Source of the DNA: Mesorhizobium loti CJ3sym
GTDB lineage: Bacteria > Pseudomonadota > Alphaproteobacteria > Rhizobiales > Rhizobiaceae
DNA length: 64,000 nucleotides
Direction of reading: 5' to 3'
Assembly: GCF_000472785.1 (NCBI RefSeq)
Contig: NZ_AXAL01000001.1
Location: forward strand, 750,078 to 814,077
Shown: positions 32,582 to 42,558 of the stretch, piece by piece
How the letters are laid out: the number at the start of each line of letters is the position of its first letter
How positions within the stretch are numbered: the first letter of the stretch is position 1
Made by a program: the position numbers and the translations under genes
Notes under the pieces: generated by a model
What the model saw: the letters and a program-made list of their open reading frames with translations, nothing else
The model's database searches: none
Told to the model about the DNA's origin: nothing

Positions 32582-34198
32582 TTACTCGGCCGCAACAAGC
32601 CCGGCCATCTCGCGGTTCTTCATTAGCTTGTAGACAATCGAATCCATCAACGCCTGGAACGAAGCGTCGATGATGTTCTCGGACACCCCAACGGTCCACC
32701 AGCGCGCGCCTGTGCCGTCATGCGATTCGATCAGGACGCGGGTGATCGCCTCGGTGCCGCCATTGAGGATACGCACCTTGAAGTCGGCGAGCTCGAGATC
32801 GACGATCTCGCTTTGGTATTTGCCGAGATCCTTGCGCAGCGCGATGTCAAGCGCGTTGACCGGGCCATGGCCTTCGGCGACCGACATCTTCTCCTCGCCA
32901 TCGACCAGCACTTTCACGATCGCTTCGGACACCGTCTTCAGCTGGCCGTTGGCGTCGAAGCGGCGCTCGACCATGCAGCGAAAGGAGGTGACGTTGAAGA
33001 ATTCGGGCAGGCCATGCAGCATCTTGCGCGCCAAGAGCTCAAAGGAGGCATCGGCGCCCTCATAGGCATAGCCCTCCGCCTCGCGCTCCTTGACGACCGC
33101 AATCAACGCGTCAAGCCGGTGATCGTCCCTGGGCACGTCGATACCGCGCCGCTTCAGCTCGGCAAGGAAATTGGCCTTGCCGCCCTGGTCGGAGACCATG
33201 ACGCGGCGACGGTTGCCGACCGTTTCCGGCGGCACGTGCTCATAAGTCGCCGGTTCCTTGGCCAGCGCGGAGGCATGGATGCCGGCCTTGGTGGCGAAGG
33301 CCGAGGCACCAACATAAGGCGCCTGTGCTTCAGGGGCACGGTTCAGCAATTCGTCGAAAGCGCGGGACAGGCGCGAAATGCCGGTCAGCGCCTCGGCCGA
33401 AATGCCCGTTTCAAAACGATCGGCGAAAGCCGGCTTCAGCGCCAGCGTCGGGATGATCGAGATCAGATTGGCGTTGCCGCAGCGCTCGCCGATGCCGTTC
33501 AGCGTGCCCTGGATCTGGCGCACGCCGGCCTCGACGGCGGCCAAGGAATTCGCGACAGCCTGGCCGGTATCGTCATGGGCGTGGATGCCCAGATGATCTC
33601 CCGGTATGCCTGAGGCGATGACCTTGTCGACGATGACGCGGACTTCCGAAGGCTGCGTGCCGCCATTGGTGTCGCACAGCACCACCCAGCGCGCGCCGGC
33701 GTCATAAGCGGTCTTGGCGCAGGCCAGCGCATAGTCGGGATTGGCCTTGAAGCCGTCGAAGAAATGCTCGCAATCGACCATCGCCTCCTTGCCCGAAGCG
33801 ACAGCCGCTTCGACCGACGCCTTGATCGAGCCGAGGTTCTCCTCGTTGGTGCAGCCGAGCGCGACGCGGACATGGTAGTCCCAGCTCTTGGCGACGAAGC
33901 AGATGACGTCAGACTTCGATTGCACGAGGGCGGCAAGGCCTGGATCGTTGGACGCCGACACCCCTGCCCGCTTGGTCATGCCGAAGGCGACGAATTTGGC
34001 CCGTGCCGTGCGTTTCTGCTGAAAGAACGCCGTGTCTGTCGGATTTGCGCCGGGATAGCCGCCCTCGACATAATCCATGCCGAATGCGTCGAGCAGTTTT
34101 GCAATCGCGATCTTGTCCTCGACGGAAAAATCGATGCCCGGCGTCTGCTGGCCATCGCGAAGTGTCGTGTCGAAGAGATAGAGGCGTTGCTTTGTCAT
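32582..34198 (-). CDS. cimA: Citramalate synthase
   Basis: The 538-residue enzyme of the 2-isopropylmalate synthase family should condense acetyl-CoA and pyruvate to citramalate, a threonine-independent route to 2-oxobutyrate and isoleucine. LFDTTLRDGQQTPGIDFSVE, YVEGGYPGANPTDTAFFQ, LCDTNGGTQPSEV and HAHDDTGQAVANSLAAVE are typical of the CimA group; the C-terminal third (about 395-530) is the LeuA allosteric domain. The ATG at 34198 is chosen because the family starts there. It follows pip by 46 bases and may be the last gene of that operon. Confidence 0.92.
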   Translation of the reverse strand: MTKQRLYLFDTTLRDGQQTPGIDFSVEDKIAIAKLLDAFGMDYVEGGYPGANPTDTAFFQQKRTARAKFVAFGMTKRAGVSASNDPGLAALVQSKSDVICFVAKSWDYHVRVALGCTNEENLGSIKASVEAAVASGKEAMVDCEHFFDGFKANPDYALACAKTAYDAGARWVVLCDTNGGTQPSEVRVIVDKVIASGIPGDHLGIHAHDDTGQAVANSLAAVEAGVRQIQGTLNGIGERCGNANLISIIPTLALKPAFADRFETGISAEALTGISRLSRAFDELLNRAPEAQAPYVGASAFATKAGIHASALAKEPATYEHVPPETVGNRRRVMVSDQGGKANFLAELKRRGIDVPRDDHRLDALIAVVKEREAEGYAYEGADASFELLARKMLHGLPEFFNVTSFRCMVERRFDANGQLKTVSEAIVKVLVDGEEKMSVAEGHGPVNALDIALRKDLGKYQSEIVDLELADFKVRILNGGTEAITRVLIESHDGTGARWWTVGVSENIIDASFQALMDSIVYKLMKNREMAGLVAAE

Positions 34199-34244
34199 GT
34201 CTGCGCGGGTGCCTGCGCACCCTCCTCTGGCCCGGAGGCCCATG

Positions 34245-35673
<1,429 letters not shown>

Positions 35674-35677
<4 letters not shown>

Positions 35678-36165
35678 GTTTTTTTCTCCGACGGCCATTG
35701 TTCGGTATCGTGGTCGGGATGCTGGTAGGAGACGAGATCGGCAAGGTATGGAGCCGACGACATGTCGGCCATCGTGTCCTCGCCCGGCAGGTCCGGAATG
35801 ATGTCGACATAGGGCAGTTTTGCCTCGGTGCCCCACTGCATCGACGGCACGATTTCCCCAGGATTGTCGAAAGCACCGATTGCGAGCCCAATACCATCCG
35901 GCGCGGTGAAGGTCAGCGGCGTGCCGCAATTGGCACAAAAACCACGATCGACATGGCTGGATGAACGGAAATATTTCGGCTCGCCGCGCGTCCAGTCGAG
36001 CTTGGCGCCGCGCACCGACACCAGCGGCGCGTAGAACGAGCCGAATGCCTTCTGGCACATGCGGCAATGGCAGACCGATGCGTCGCCAAGCGCGCCCTCG
36101 ACGCGGAAACGGACCGCACCGCATTGGCAGCCGCCCGTGTAGATCGGCCGGTTGTCGAGGCTCAT
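35674..36165 (-). CDS. GFA family zinc protein, copy 2
   Basis: The 163-residue protein has the same cysteine pattern as its neighbour: C13-x-C15, C32-x-C34-x2-C37, C77-x2-C80. Its C-terminal third differs more, with GEDTMADMSSAPYLADLVSY before the shared QHPDHDTEQWP ending. The ATG at 36165 has GGAGGAAGG directly upstream, a strong ribosome binding site. It lies 21 bases after VOC and overlaps copy 1 by 4 bases. Confidence 0.9.
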
Positions 36166-36186
36166 GCCTTCCTCCAAATCCTGGGT

Positions 36187-36573
36187 TCACTCCGGCGCAT
36201 GGCAGACGGCCTCGACATTGTTGCCGTCGGGATCGAAGACGAAGGCACCATAGTAATTCGCATGATAGTGCGGGCGCAGACCCGGTCCGCCATTGTCCTT
36301 GCCGCCGGCGGCAAGAGCGGCGGCATGGAAGGCTTCGACTTCGGCACGGCTGCGCGCGGTGAAGGCGACATGCTGATGGGCCTTCTGGCCATCCTTGCCT
36401 TCCTGCAGCCAGAACACCGGCCGATCGCGGCCGTAGCCGCCAACCTTGGCGCCGCCGGTGTATTCCAGCGGCACCATATAGAGCAGCGAGGCGCCAAGCG
36501 GCGCCATCGCCTTGTCGTAGAAAGCCTTCGAAGCGTCGAAATCGGCAACGTCGATGCCGAGATGGTCGATCAT
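36187..36573 (-). CDS. VOC family (glyoxalase/dioxygenase-like) protein
   Basis: The 128-residue single-unit VOC protein starts MIDHLGIDVADFDASKAFYD and has metal-ligand candidates in KAHQHVAFTA and the final DPDGNNVEAVCHAPE. VOC proteins act on thiol-aldehyde adducts, epoxides or antibiotics. Being followed by two GFA zinc proteins suggests a role in aldehyde or thiol-adduct turnover. It overlaps the DUF559 gene by 4 bases. Confidence 0.85.
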   Translation of the reverse strand: MIDHLGIDVADFDASKAFYDKAMAPLGASLLYMVPLEYTGGAKVGGYGRDRPVFWLQEGKDGQKAHQHVAFTARSRAEVEAFHAAALAAGGKDNGGPGLRPHYHANYYGAFVFDPDGNNVEAVCHAPE

Positions 36574-36977
36574 GAAAATGCCTCCCTTGCTGGTTCGTGT
36601 GCTGGCACTTCGGCACCAGCCAAGCCGGCCTCGATCGCGATGTGCTGGCAGACATTGTCGATATCGCGAATGACTTCGTCGTTCCAGAAGCGCAGGATGG
36701 TCCAGCCCAGAGTTTCGAGCCTCGCAGTCCGCGCGGCATCAGACGACGAAACCTCATGAGAAGCGTGCTGGGAGCCATCGAGCTCGACGATCAACTTCCT
36801 GTTGGGGCAAGCAAAATCGACGATATAGCCCGCGATCGGCATTTGACGTCGAAATGCCAGCCCCATAAGTCGGTGTGCGCGTATCTCATTCCAAAGCTTC
36901 AGCTCGGCGTCAGTCATAGCCCTGCGCATCTTGCGCGTATTGCCGCGATTGACGGGAGATACGCGATGATGGGTCAT
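36570..36977 (-). CDS. DUF559 endonuclease-like protein
   Basis: The 135-residue protein has the DUF559 (Vsr-related, PD-(D/E)xK) core: TDAELKLWNEIRAHRLMGLA, FRRQMPIAGYIVDFACPNRK, LIVELDGSQHA and GWTILRFWNDEVIRD. A DNA-cleaving role is suggested by the fold, but most members are uncharacterised. Start at 36977; the frame upstream runs through a palindromic repeat and is not family-like. It is the first gene of the coupled minus-strand run. Confidence 0.88.
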   Translation of the reverse strand: MTHHRVSPVNRGNTRKMRRAMTDAELKLWNEIRAHRLMGLAFRRQMPIAGYIVDFACPNRKLIVELDGSQHASHEVSSSDAARTARLETLGWTILRFWNDEVIRDIDNVCQHIAIEAGLAGAEVPAHEPAREAFS

Positions 36978-36981
36978 CGCG

Positions 36982-37037
36982 AGGCGCCCCCCTCTGTCCT
37001 GCCGGACATCTCCCCCTCTAGTGGGGAGATCGGCAGC
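36982..37037. repeat. C-rich palindromic repeat family, copy 2
   Basis: AGGCGCCCCCCTCTGTCCTG, then CCGGAC and a hairpin ATCTCCCC (37008-37015)/GGGGAGAT (37023-37030). It begins 4 bases upstream of the DUF559 start codon, so it overlaps that gene's ribosome binding region. Copy 3 lies in the opposite orientation 57 bases away. Confidence 0.8.
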
Positions 37038-37094
37038 CCCAGCGACGGCCTCCAATCATATACATTTGCGATTGGCGAAAGCAGAACCGACGTG

Positions 37095-37144
37095 CAATCT
37101 CCCCCCTTGAGGGAGAGATGCCCGGCAGGGCAGAGGGGGGCGCC
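37095..37144. repeat. C-rich palindromic repeat family, copy 3 (inverted)
   Basis: The plus strand reads GCAATCTCCCCCCTTGAGGG then AGAGATGCCCGGCAGGGCAG and GGGGGGCGCC, the reverse complement of copies 1 and 2. Copies 2 and 3 together form a large inverted pair that could fold into one long cruciform. It lies 11 bases past the cysS stop codon. Confidence 0.8.
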
Positions 37145-37155
37145 TGGCACCACCC

Positions 37156-38589
37156 TCACCGCTTCACCTCCCACGTCGTCACACGCTCGCCGGTGGCCGG
37201 ATCCTTGCCGTCCTTCAACTGGACACCATGCGCCAAAAGGTCGTCGCGGACGCGGTCGGCTTCGGCCCAGTTCTTGGCAGCGATGAGCGCGAGACGATTG
37301 GCGATTGCCTTGGCGACCTTGTCCTCATCGACCTCCGCCGAGGCGACATCGAAGCCAAGGAACAGGAGCGATGCCTTTAGTGCAGCAGCAGCTTCGTTGC
37401 CTTCTTCTGCCTCGCCCGCCAACTGCGTCAAAACCTGGAAGGCAGCGTAGGTGGCGAGGTCGTCCGACAGCACATCGATGACCTCCGCCGGCAGTTGCCC
37501 GGCCACCGGCGCCAGGTCCGCCGCACGTTTCCATTTGCGCAGCATGTTCTCCGCCTCTTCCAGCTTGCGCACGGAGAAGTCGATCGGCTCGCGGTAGTGC
37601 GTCATCAGCATCGCCAGCCGCAGCACATCGCCCGGCCACCGGCGGCCGCCAAAGGTCTCGGTCTCCAGCAGCTCGTGGATCGAATAGAAATTGCCGAGGC
37701 TCTTCGACATCTTCTGCCCTTCGACCTGCAGGAAGCCATTGTGCATCCAGACATTGGCCATGACTGATGTGCCGTGGGCGCAGCGCGACTGGGCGATCTC
37801 GTTCTCATGATGCGGGAAGATCAGGTCCAGACCGCCGCCATGGATGTCGAACACCTCGCCGAGATAGGCGGCCGACATCGCCGAGCACTCGATGTGCCAG
37901 CCCGGCCGGCCCCTGCCCCACGGCGAATTCCAGCCGGGCTCTTCCGGCGACGACAGTTTCCACAGCACGAAGTCGCCGGGGTTTTTCTTGTGGGCGTCGA
38001 CGGCGATGCGGGCGCCGGCCTGCTGCTCGTCGAGATTGCGCTTCGACAATTGCCCATAGTCCGGCATGGATACCGTGTCGAACAGCACTTCCCCTGCCGC
38101 GACATAGGCATGGCCGCGTTCGATCAGGCTTCGAATCAAGGTGATCATGTCGGCCTTGCCGTCGGCGCGGGGCTCGACGAATTCCGTGGCGCGCGGTTCG
38201 ACCGTCGGCTCCAGACAACCGAGCGTGGCGACATCCCTGTGGAACTGGTCGGCGGTCTTTTCGGTCACCCGCCGGATCGCTTCGTTGAGCGAAAGCGTCC
38301 CCGAAGCGATCTCGCCACCGAAATCACGCAGGGCGCGCGCGTTGATCTTGTCGTCGACGTCGGTGATGTTGCGCACATAGGTAACATGCGTCTGCCCATA
38401 GAGATGACGCAGCAGGCGAAACAGCACGTCGAAGACGATCACCGGCCTGGCGTTGCCGATATGGGCGAAGTCGTAGACGGTCGGGCCGCAGACATACATG
38501 CGGACATTCTGCGCATCGATGGGAACGAAATCCTCTTTCGTGCGCGTCAGCGTGTTGTAGAGGCGCAGGCCTTGCGATGCGTCGAACAT
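37156..38589 (-). CDS. cysS: Cysteinyl-tRNA synthetase
   Basis: The 477-residue class I enzyme charges tRNA-Cys. It has HIGNAR (HIGH motif, 43-48), KMSKSLGNF, and zinc ligands including C34 in [10 protein letters not shown], the C in [10 protein letters not shown], and GPHHE-like [11 protein letters not shown]. The C-terminal DALR-like part carries [20 protein letters not shown]. It is a stand-alone gene with repeats downstream. Length and motifs are normal. Confidence 0.97.
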   Translation of the reverse strand: MFDASQGLRLYNTLTRTKEDFVPIDAQNVRMYVCGPTVYDFAHIGNARPVIVFDVLFRLLRHLYGQTHVTYVRNITDVDDKINARALRDFGGEIASGTLSLNEAIRRVTEKTADQFHRDVATLGCLEPTVEPRATEFVEPRADGKADMITLIRSLIERGHAYVAAGEVLFDTVSMPDYGQLSKRNLDEQQAGARIAVDAHKKNPGDFVLWKLSSPEEPGWNSPWGRGRPGWHIECSAMSAAYLGEVFDIHGGGLDLIFPHHENEIAQSRCAHGTSVMANVWMHNGFLQVEGQKMSKSLGNFYSIHELLETETFGGRRWPGDVLRLAMLMTHYREPIDFSVRKLEEAENMLRKWKRAADLAPVAGQLPAEVIDVLSDDLATYAAFQVLTQLAGEAEEGNEAAAALKASLLFLGFDVASAEVDEDKVAKAIANRLALIAAKNWAEADRVRDDLLAHGVQLKDGKDPATGERVTTWEVKR

Positions 38590-39001
38590 TCCATGCTTTC
38601 CCGGTTCAGAACTCTATCTGGATGGAGCCAAGCCGCGCCGAGGCGCATCCGGACTCCAGCCTGCTGGCCGGGGCGTTTGTCCAATCTGGGGAAAGATGAG
38701 GCGAAAACGTCCGGTCCAGCGCGAGGCTAGCCAATAATGCAAATGCCACAAATGGCGAAAGACGTTTTCATGGGCGGCTTTATCGCCTTGGCCAGTGTTG
38801 CCGTCAAGCCGCTGATCCCAGGAAAAACATCGCCGAGACTGGCAAACCCGTCGCTCGATCACACGGAATCAGTCAGTGAAACATTTTATTAAACATGTCG
38901 GCACAGTCATGAAACATTCGCCGGCTAGATCACCAAGCGTCACGATTTGGTCGGAATCAGCCATCAAACGCAAACACGAAAACGTTACCAGGGAAGAGAA
39001 T
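38590..39001. other. Intergenic region between cysS and a small ORF, with direct repeat TGAAACATT
   Basis: This 412-base stretch holds the cysS promoter on the minus strand and the promoter of a small plus-strand gene. Two identical 9-base direct repeats TGAAACATT lie at 38877-38885 and 38910-38918, 33 bases apart (about three helical turns), with a further AAACAT at 38891 between them. They could be protein binding sites. I see no other gene. Confidence 0.5.
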
Positions 39002-39157
39002 ATGTCTCGAAGCAAGCAGGAAGCCAACCGCGCCAAGCAACCGGCGCTGGCCAACCACTATCGCGCAATCGGCCCCGCCGCGATCGTCGCTGCCCTTCTT
39101 CACACCGCGAAGAAGAAGAAGCCGGCACCCAAGATCGTATCGCCCCGCGCTGCCTGA
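39002..39157 (+). CDS. Small basic hypothetical protein, 51 aa
   Basis: The product begins MSRSKQEANRAKQPALANHY, has a short hydrophobic centre AIGPAAIVAALLHTA and a lysine-rich end KKKKPAPKIV. I do not recognise a family. AGGGAAGAG lies 5-8 bases before the ATG at 39002, a good ribosome binding site; an in-frame ATG at 38876 would add an unlikely, His-rich extension. High charge and small size could mean nucleic-acid or membrane contact. Confidence 0.55.
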   Translation: MSRSKQEANRAKQPALANHYRAIGPAAIVAALLHTAKKKKPAPKIVSPRAA

Positions 39158-39239
39158 AGCGATGCGCGACCGGCGCCAACGGCGCCGGGCATGAGGCGCT
39201 CATCCACGCCTCCAGATAACAGCTTCAGTCTTTTGCTGA

Positions 39240-39283
39240 GCATGATCTTTCCCGAAAACCGGGGCCACTTTTCGGGATCATGC
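39240..39283. repeat. GCATGATC palindromic repeat
   Basis: GCATGATC (39240-39247) and GATCATGC (39276-39283) flank CCCGAAAA (39251-39258) and TTTTCGGG (39269-39276), giving a nested hairpin. Elements with AGCATGATC...GATCATGCT ends are spread widely in Rhizobiales genomes (from memory). It ends one base from the stop of the SRAP gene, so it may shape that transcript's 3' end. Confidence 0.8.
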
Positions 39284-39284
39284 C

Positions 39285-40046
39285 CTAAAACAAAGTCATC
39301 TGACTGTCGTCCGCGCCGGGCTTCTGGCGCTTGACCTTCTCGGGCTCCGGCCCGATCTCGCCCTTTTCTTGAATCTCCGGTCCAGTGTTGGCGACCTTGT
39401 TGACGAGGTCGGACACGGGGATAGCCACGAAGAAATCGCGTTGTGCCGGCCGCAGCAGGTCGGCGACATCGCGCGGCTCGAGCGTACGGCAATCCAGCCA
39501 GCGGGCGAAATCCCTGGGATTGATCACCACCGGCATCCGGCCATGGATATAGGCGATGTCGGCATTGGCGTTGACCGTCAGGATCGCGCCGGTGTCCATT
39601 TCCGAGCCGCCCGGCTCGGCATAGGTCTCGATCAGGCCGGCAAAGGCGACCAACCCGCCATGCCTGGGTCGGATCCAATAGGGTTGCCCCTTCTTGCCCC
39701 CTGTCTGCCGCCATTCATAGAAACCTGACGCCGGCACCAACGCACGGCGATGGCGCATGGCAGCCTTGAACGAGGCCTTTTCGATCGCACCTTCCGAACG
39801 CGCATTGAACAGCAGCGGAAATTCCCTGGTATCCTTGACCCAGGCGGGAATGAGCCCCCAGCGCACCAGCATCGGCTGCCGGTCCGGCAAATTGGAACCC
39901 GGCGCCCGCGGAACGCCGGCGGTCACCATCAACACCGGCTGCGTCGGCGCAATGTTGTAGCGTGCCGGGAAATCCTCCAGCTCGGCCAACCCCAGCAAGG
40001 CGGCCGTCTGATCCGGCGTGGCGGTCAAGGCAAAGCGTCCGCACAT
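39285..40046 (-). CDS. SOS response-associated peptidase (SRAP, YedK/HMCES family)
   Basis: The 253-residue protein starts MCGRFALTATPDQTAALLGL; Cys2 is the residue that forms a DNA-protein crosslink with abasic sites in single-stranded DNA. The other family residues are present: the Asn in RYNIAPTQPV, the Glu in SGFYEWRQTG and the His in YIHGRMPVVI. It protects abasic sites during replication. The basic C-terminal tail (KVKRQKPGADDSQMTLF) resembles a PCNA/clamp-binding peptide (QMTLF). It is divergent from the Nudix gene. Confidence 0.95.
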   Translation of the reverse strand: MCGRFALTATPDQTAALLGLAELEDFPARYNIAPTQPVLMVTAGVPRAPGSNLPDRQPMLVRWGLIPAWVKDTREFPLLFNARSEGAIEKASFKAAMRHRRALVPASGFYEWRQTGGKKGQPYWIRPRHGGLVAFAGLIETYAEPGGSEMDTGAILTVNANADIAYIHGRMPVVINPRDFARWLDCRTLEPRDVADLLRPAQRDFFVAIPVSDLVNKVANTGPEIQEKGEIGPEPEKVKRQKPGADDSQMTLF

Positions 40047-40174
40047 GATCGATTGTGCCCTTCGAACAATTCGGGTTGAAAGTGGCGATCGAACTGGCGT
40101 TGCGCAACCGCTAAAGCTTCACCATGCTGCGTGGTCCACAATAGACCTGCCTCCAATGAACTGATCGAGAACGG

Positions 40175-40609
40175 ATGAACGCCGCACGCAAGACACTTCC
40201 GGCAGTTTCTGTCGCCGTGGTGCGTGGCGACACCGTGCTGCTGGTCAAGCGGGCACGGCAGCCCTCACAGGGGCTCTACGCCTTTCCGGGCGGCAAGGTC
40301 GAGGCCGACGAGACATTGGAGGATGCCGCGAAGCGCGAACTGCTGGAGGAGACCGGTTTGCGTGCCACCGACTTTCGCCCGCTTCGGGAAATCCATATCG
40401 ACGGCAGGGACGACAACCACCCGGTCGATTACCGCCTGACGGTGTTCGGCGCCGCCTATGCCGGCGGCGAGGCCGTGGCCAGCGACGATGCCGAGACAGC
40501 CGCCTTCTATACGCTCGGCGAGATGGCCGCGCTGCCGCTTGCCGGTTCGGTGTTCGCGGTCGCCGAAGAACTCCTCGGTCCGCATTCAAACACCCTGACC
40601 CGGCCCTGA
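40175..40609 (+). CDS. Nudix hydrolase
   Basis: The 144-residue protein has a complete Nudix box at 40-62 (GKVEADETLEDAAKRELLEE then TGL), matching GX5EX7REUXEEXGU. The segment LVKRARQPSQGLYAFPGGKV is like ADP-ribose or NADH pyrophosphatases, but the substrate cannot be told. It sits divergent to the SRAP gene with about 128 bases between them. Confidence 0.9.
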   Translation: MNAARKTLPAVSVAVVRGDTVLLVKRARQPSQGLYAFPGGKVEADETLEDAAKRELLEETGLRATDFRPLREIHIDGRDDNHPVDYRLTVFGAAYAGGEAVASDDAETAAFYTLGEMAALPLAGSVFAVAEELLGPHSNTLTRP

Positions 40610-40692
40610 AAATCGCCTTGCAGGCGACAAATTGTTTCGCCACAAAGGCTTACATTATCTGGCCGGCCATAACGGCCTAGGCAGAGAAGCCT

Positions 40693-41070
40693 ATGAACCG
40701 TCCGTCGATATTCCTCGCCCTTTGTCTCGCCGTCAGCACGGCCGCGTCGGCGCGGCCTGCGTTCAGCGCCGAGTCGCCGTTCGAGCCGGGGCTGATGCGG
40801 CTGGCAGAGGTTCTGGGGTCGCTGCATTTCCTGCGCAATCTGTGCGGCGAGAAGGGCGATCAGTGGCGTGGCGAGATGGAGAAACTGCTCGATTCGGAAA
40901 ATCCGGACCCGGACCGGCGTGCCCGTTTCATCGCCAGCTTCAATCGCGGCTACCGCTCCTTCGGCGGCACCTATACCCAATGCACCGCTTCTGCCACCGA
41001 AGCCATCAGCCGTTACATGAAGGAAGGCGAGACGCTGTCGCGCGATATCGCCTCGCGCTACGGCAACTAG
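40693..41070 (+). CDS. TIGR02301 family secreted protein
   Basis: The 125-residue protein has a signal peptide (MNRPSIFLALCLAVSTAASA, cleavage near residue 26) and the pattern LMRLAEVLGSLHFLRNLCGE ... FNRGYRSFGGTYTQCTASAT, which I recognise as the alphaproteobacterial TIGR02301 family. The two mature cysteines probably form a disulfide. Function unknown. The gene follows Nudix by 83 bases. Confidence 0.8.
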   Translation: MNRPSIFLALCLAVSTAASARPAFSAESPFEPGLMRLAEVLGSLHFLRNLCGEKGDQWRGEMEKLLDSENPDPDRRARFIASFNRGYRSFGGTYTQCTASATEAISRYMKEGETLSRDIASRYGN

Positions 41071-41420
41071 GCATCCGCCAACAGATATCCAGATCTGCGC
41101 CACCCGCGACAGACATATCCTGCTTGTGCCGGGCGATTTCTTGGTGCAATCCTGATGTGGCACTTCTGCAACAGTATTAACGAAACGTTACCGTGCAGAT
41201 GCAGAATTAACTCAAACTGAAGGTTTTCGCCCCGCAGGCCGGTCTTATCGGCTAAAGTTTGAGCTGAATTGAATGGAGCTTCGCCAAGCGCAGCCGGCTT
41301 TTGTAAAGAACGATCAAAAAAATGTCGTATTTACAAATACTTACTTGAGGCTGCGTGTAAACGGAACAAATCAAGCCTGATCCGCTGATGGATCGCCGCT
41401 TGAAAGGGTGGACATCGCTT
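41071..41420. other. Intergenic region with small inverted repeats
   Basis: This 350-base stretch has no convincing gene. It holds a short dyad TAACG-AAA-CGTTA (41178-41190) and a longer one, CTCAAACT (41211-41218) with AGTTTGAG (41256-41263), 37 bases apart. They may be regulatory sites or part of an untranslated transcript. It is less GC-rich than its neighbours. Confidence 0.4.
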
Positions 41421-41678
41421 ATGGAACATGCTGCCAACGACATCGACGCGCTGGTACGGGAAGAAAAACGCCTGACGGCGGTGGAGAGCCACAGCGAAGC
41501 TTGGGCTGAAGGGCTTTCGGCCGGCATCGAGCCCGAGATCATTGCCGAGGCGGCGCTCGAGACCGCGTTTGGCGAAATGTTGCGCGCCAATGGCGAGACA
41601 TCGGCCCTTGCCCTGCTCGACCGCATGCGTGAAAAGGTGATTGGTGGTGCCTTCGACCCCGAGCGGCTGCGGCATTGA
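41421..41678 (+). CDS. Hypothetical protein, 85 aa
   Basis: I do not recognise the family. The acidic product begins MEHAANDIDALVREEKRLTA and is helical throughout, with EAWAEGLSAGIEPEIIAEAA and ETSALALLDRMREKVIGGAF. The second half looks like a helix-loop-helix. ATG 41421 is preceded by GGTGGA; an in-frame ATG at 41388 would add eleven residues. It is likely cytoplasmic. Confidence 0.6.
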   Translation: MEHAANDIDALVREEKRLTAVESHSEAWAEGLSAGIEPEIIAEAALETAFGEMLRANGETSALALLDRMREKVIGGAFDPERLRH

Positions 41679-41748
41679 ACCGATATCCGGTTCTTTGACG
41701 ATCCAGTGCCGTTCGGGCATCATGCCCGTGAGCAAGGAGATACGGGCA

Positions 41749-42528
41749 GTGAATTATCCGATGTCAGGCGGGCCGAAGGGCCTAGTCCTCTACATCCGCC
41801 TCGCCGCTTGCTGCGCGGCAATTGCCTTGCTGACGTGCCTTGCCAGTAGCCCTGCCTATGCGCTGAGCGAGATCAAGCGCGAAGAGCTTCCAGCTCCCGT
41901 CACGCCATCCACGAATAACGAAGCGCCGGGAACCTCGATTCCCATGCCTGCCCCGGTGGGCAGGCCGCCCTCGACCAGCCAGCCGGCTGCGCCGGACGCC
42001 GAGCCCGAAGGTCCATCGGACAGCGGCAGCAACAGGCCGCGCGTCGATCCGGAGACGCCCCCGCCAGAGGTTGTCTACGACCTTGGCAAGCTGCCCGAGC
42101 CCGTGCGGCGCATGCATGATTTGATCATCGAAGCCTGCAAAAGCGGGGACATCGAAAAACTCAGGCCCTTGATCGGCAAGGGCGACAGCATGACCCAGCT
42201 GTCGCTGAGCGACATTGACGGCGATGCCATCACCTTCCTCAAGGGGCTCTCAGGCGATCCTGACGGCCAGGAAATCCTGGCCATTCTGGAAGAGGTGCTC
42301 AGTGCCGGTTATGTCCATGTCGACGCCGGGACGCCGCAGGAGCTCTATGTCTGGCCGTATTTCTTCGCGCTGCCGCTGGACAAGCTCGACGCCAAGCAGC
42401 GCGTCGAGCTGTTCAAGATCGTCACTGCCGGCGATTTCGACGACATGAAGCAGTTCGGCGCCTATATTTTCTACCGTGTCGGCATCACGCCCGCCGGGCA
42501 GTGGACCTTTTTTGTCGCCGGGGATTGA
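41749..42528 (+). CDS. Hypothetical envelope protein with signal segment and Pro-rich linker
   Basis: The 259-residue product has a hydrophobic N-terminal segment (about 12-38, LVLYIRLAACCAAIALLTCL) ending PAYA, a Pro/Ser-rich linker (about 45-105) and a folded domain (about 110-259) with LPEPVRRMHDLIIEACKSGD, and LYVWPYFFALPLDKL. It is probably periplasmic. The GTG at 41749 has AAGGAG 9 bases upstream; ATG 41761 is an alternative start. The C-terminal domain recalls a widespread rhizobial hypothetical, but I cannot name a function. Confidence 0.65.
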   Translation: MNYPMSGGPKGLVLYIRLAACCAAIALLTCLASSPAYALSEIKREELPAPVTPSTNNEAPGTSIPMPAPVGRPPSTSQPAAPDAEPEGPSDSGSNRPRVDPETPPPEVVYDLGKLPEPVRRMHDLIIEACKSGDIEKLRPLIGKGDSMTQLSLSDIDGDAITFLKGLSGDPDGQEILAILEEVLSAGYVHVDAGTPQELYVWPYFFALPLDKLDAKQRVELFKIVTAGDFDDMKQFGAYIFYRVGITPAGQWTFFVAGD

Positions 42529-42558
42529 GCAGCCCTCCTCAAAGGAGAGCAAGGAAGG

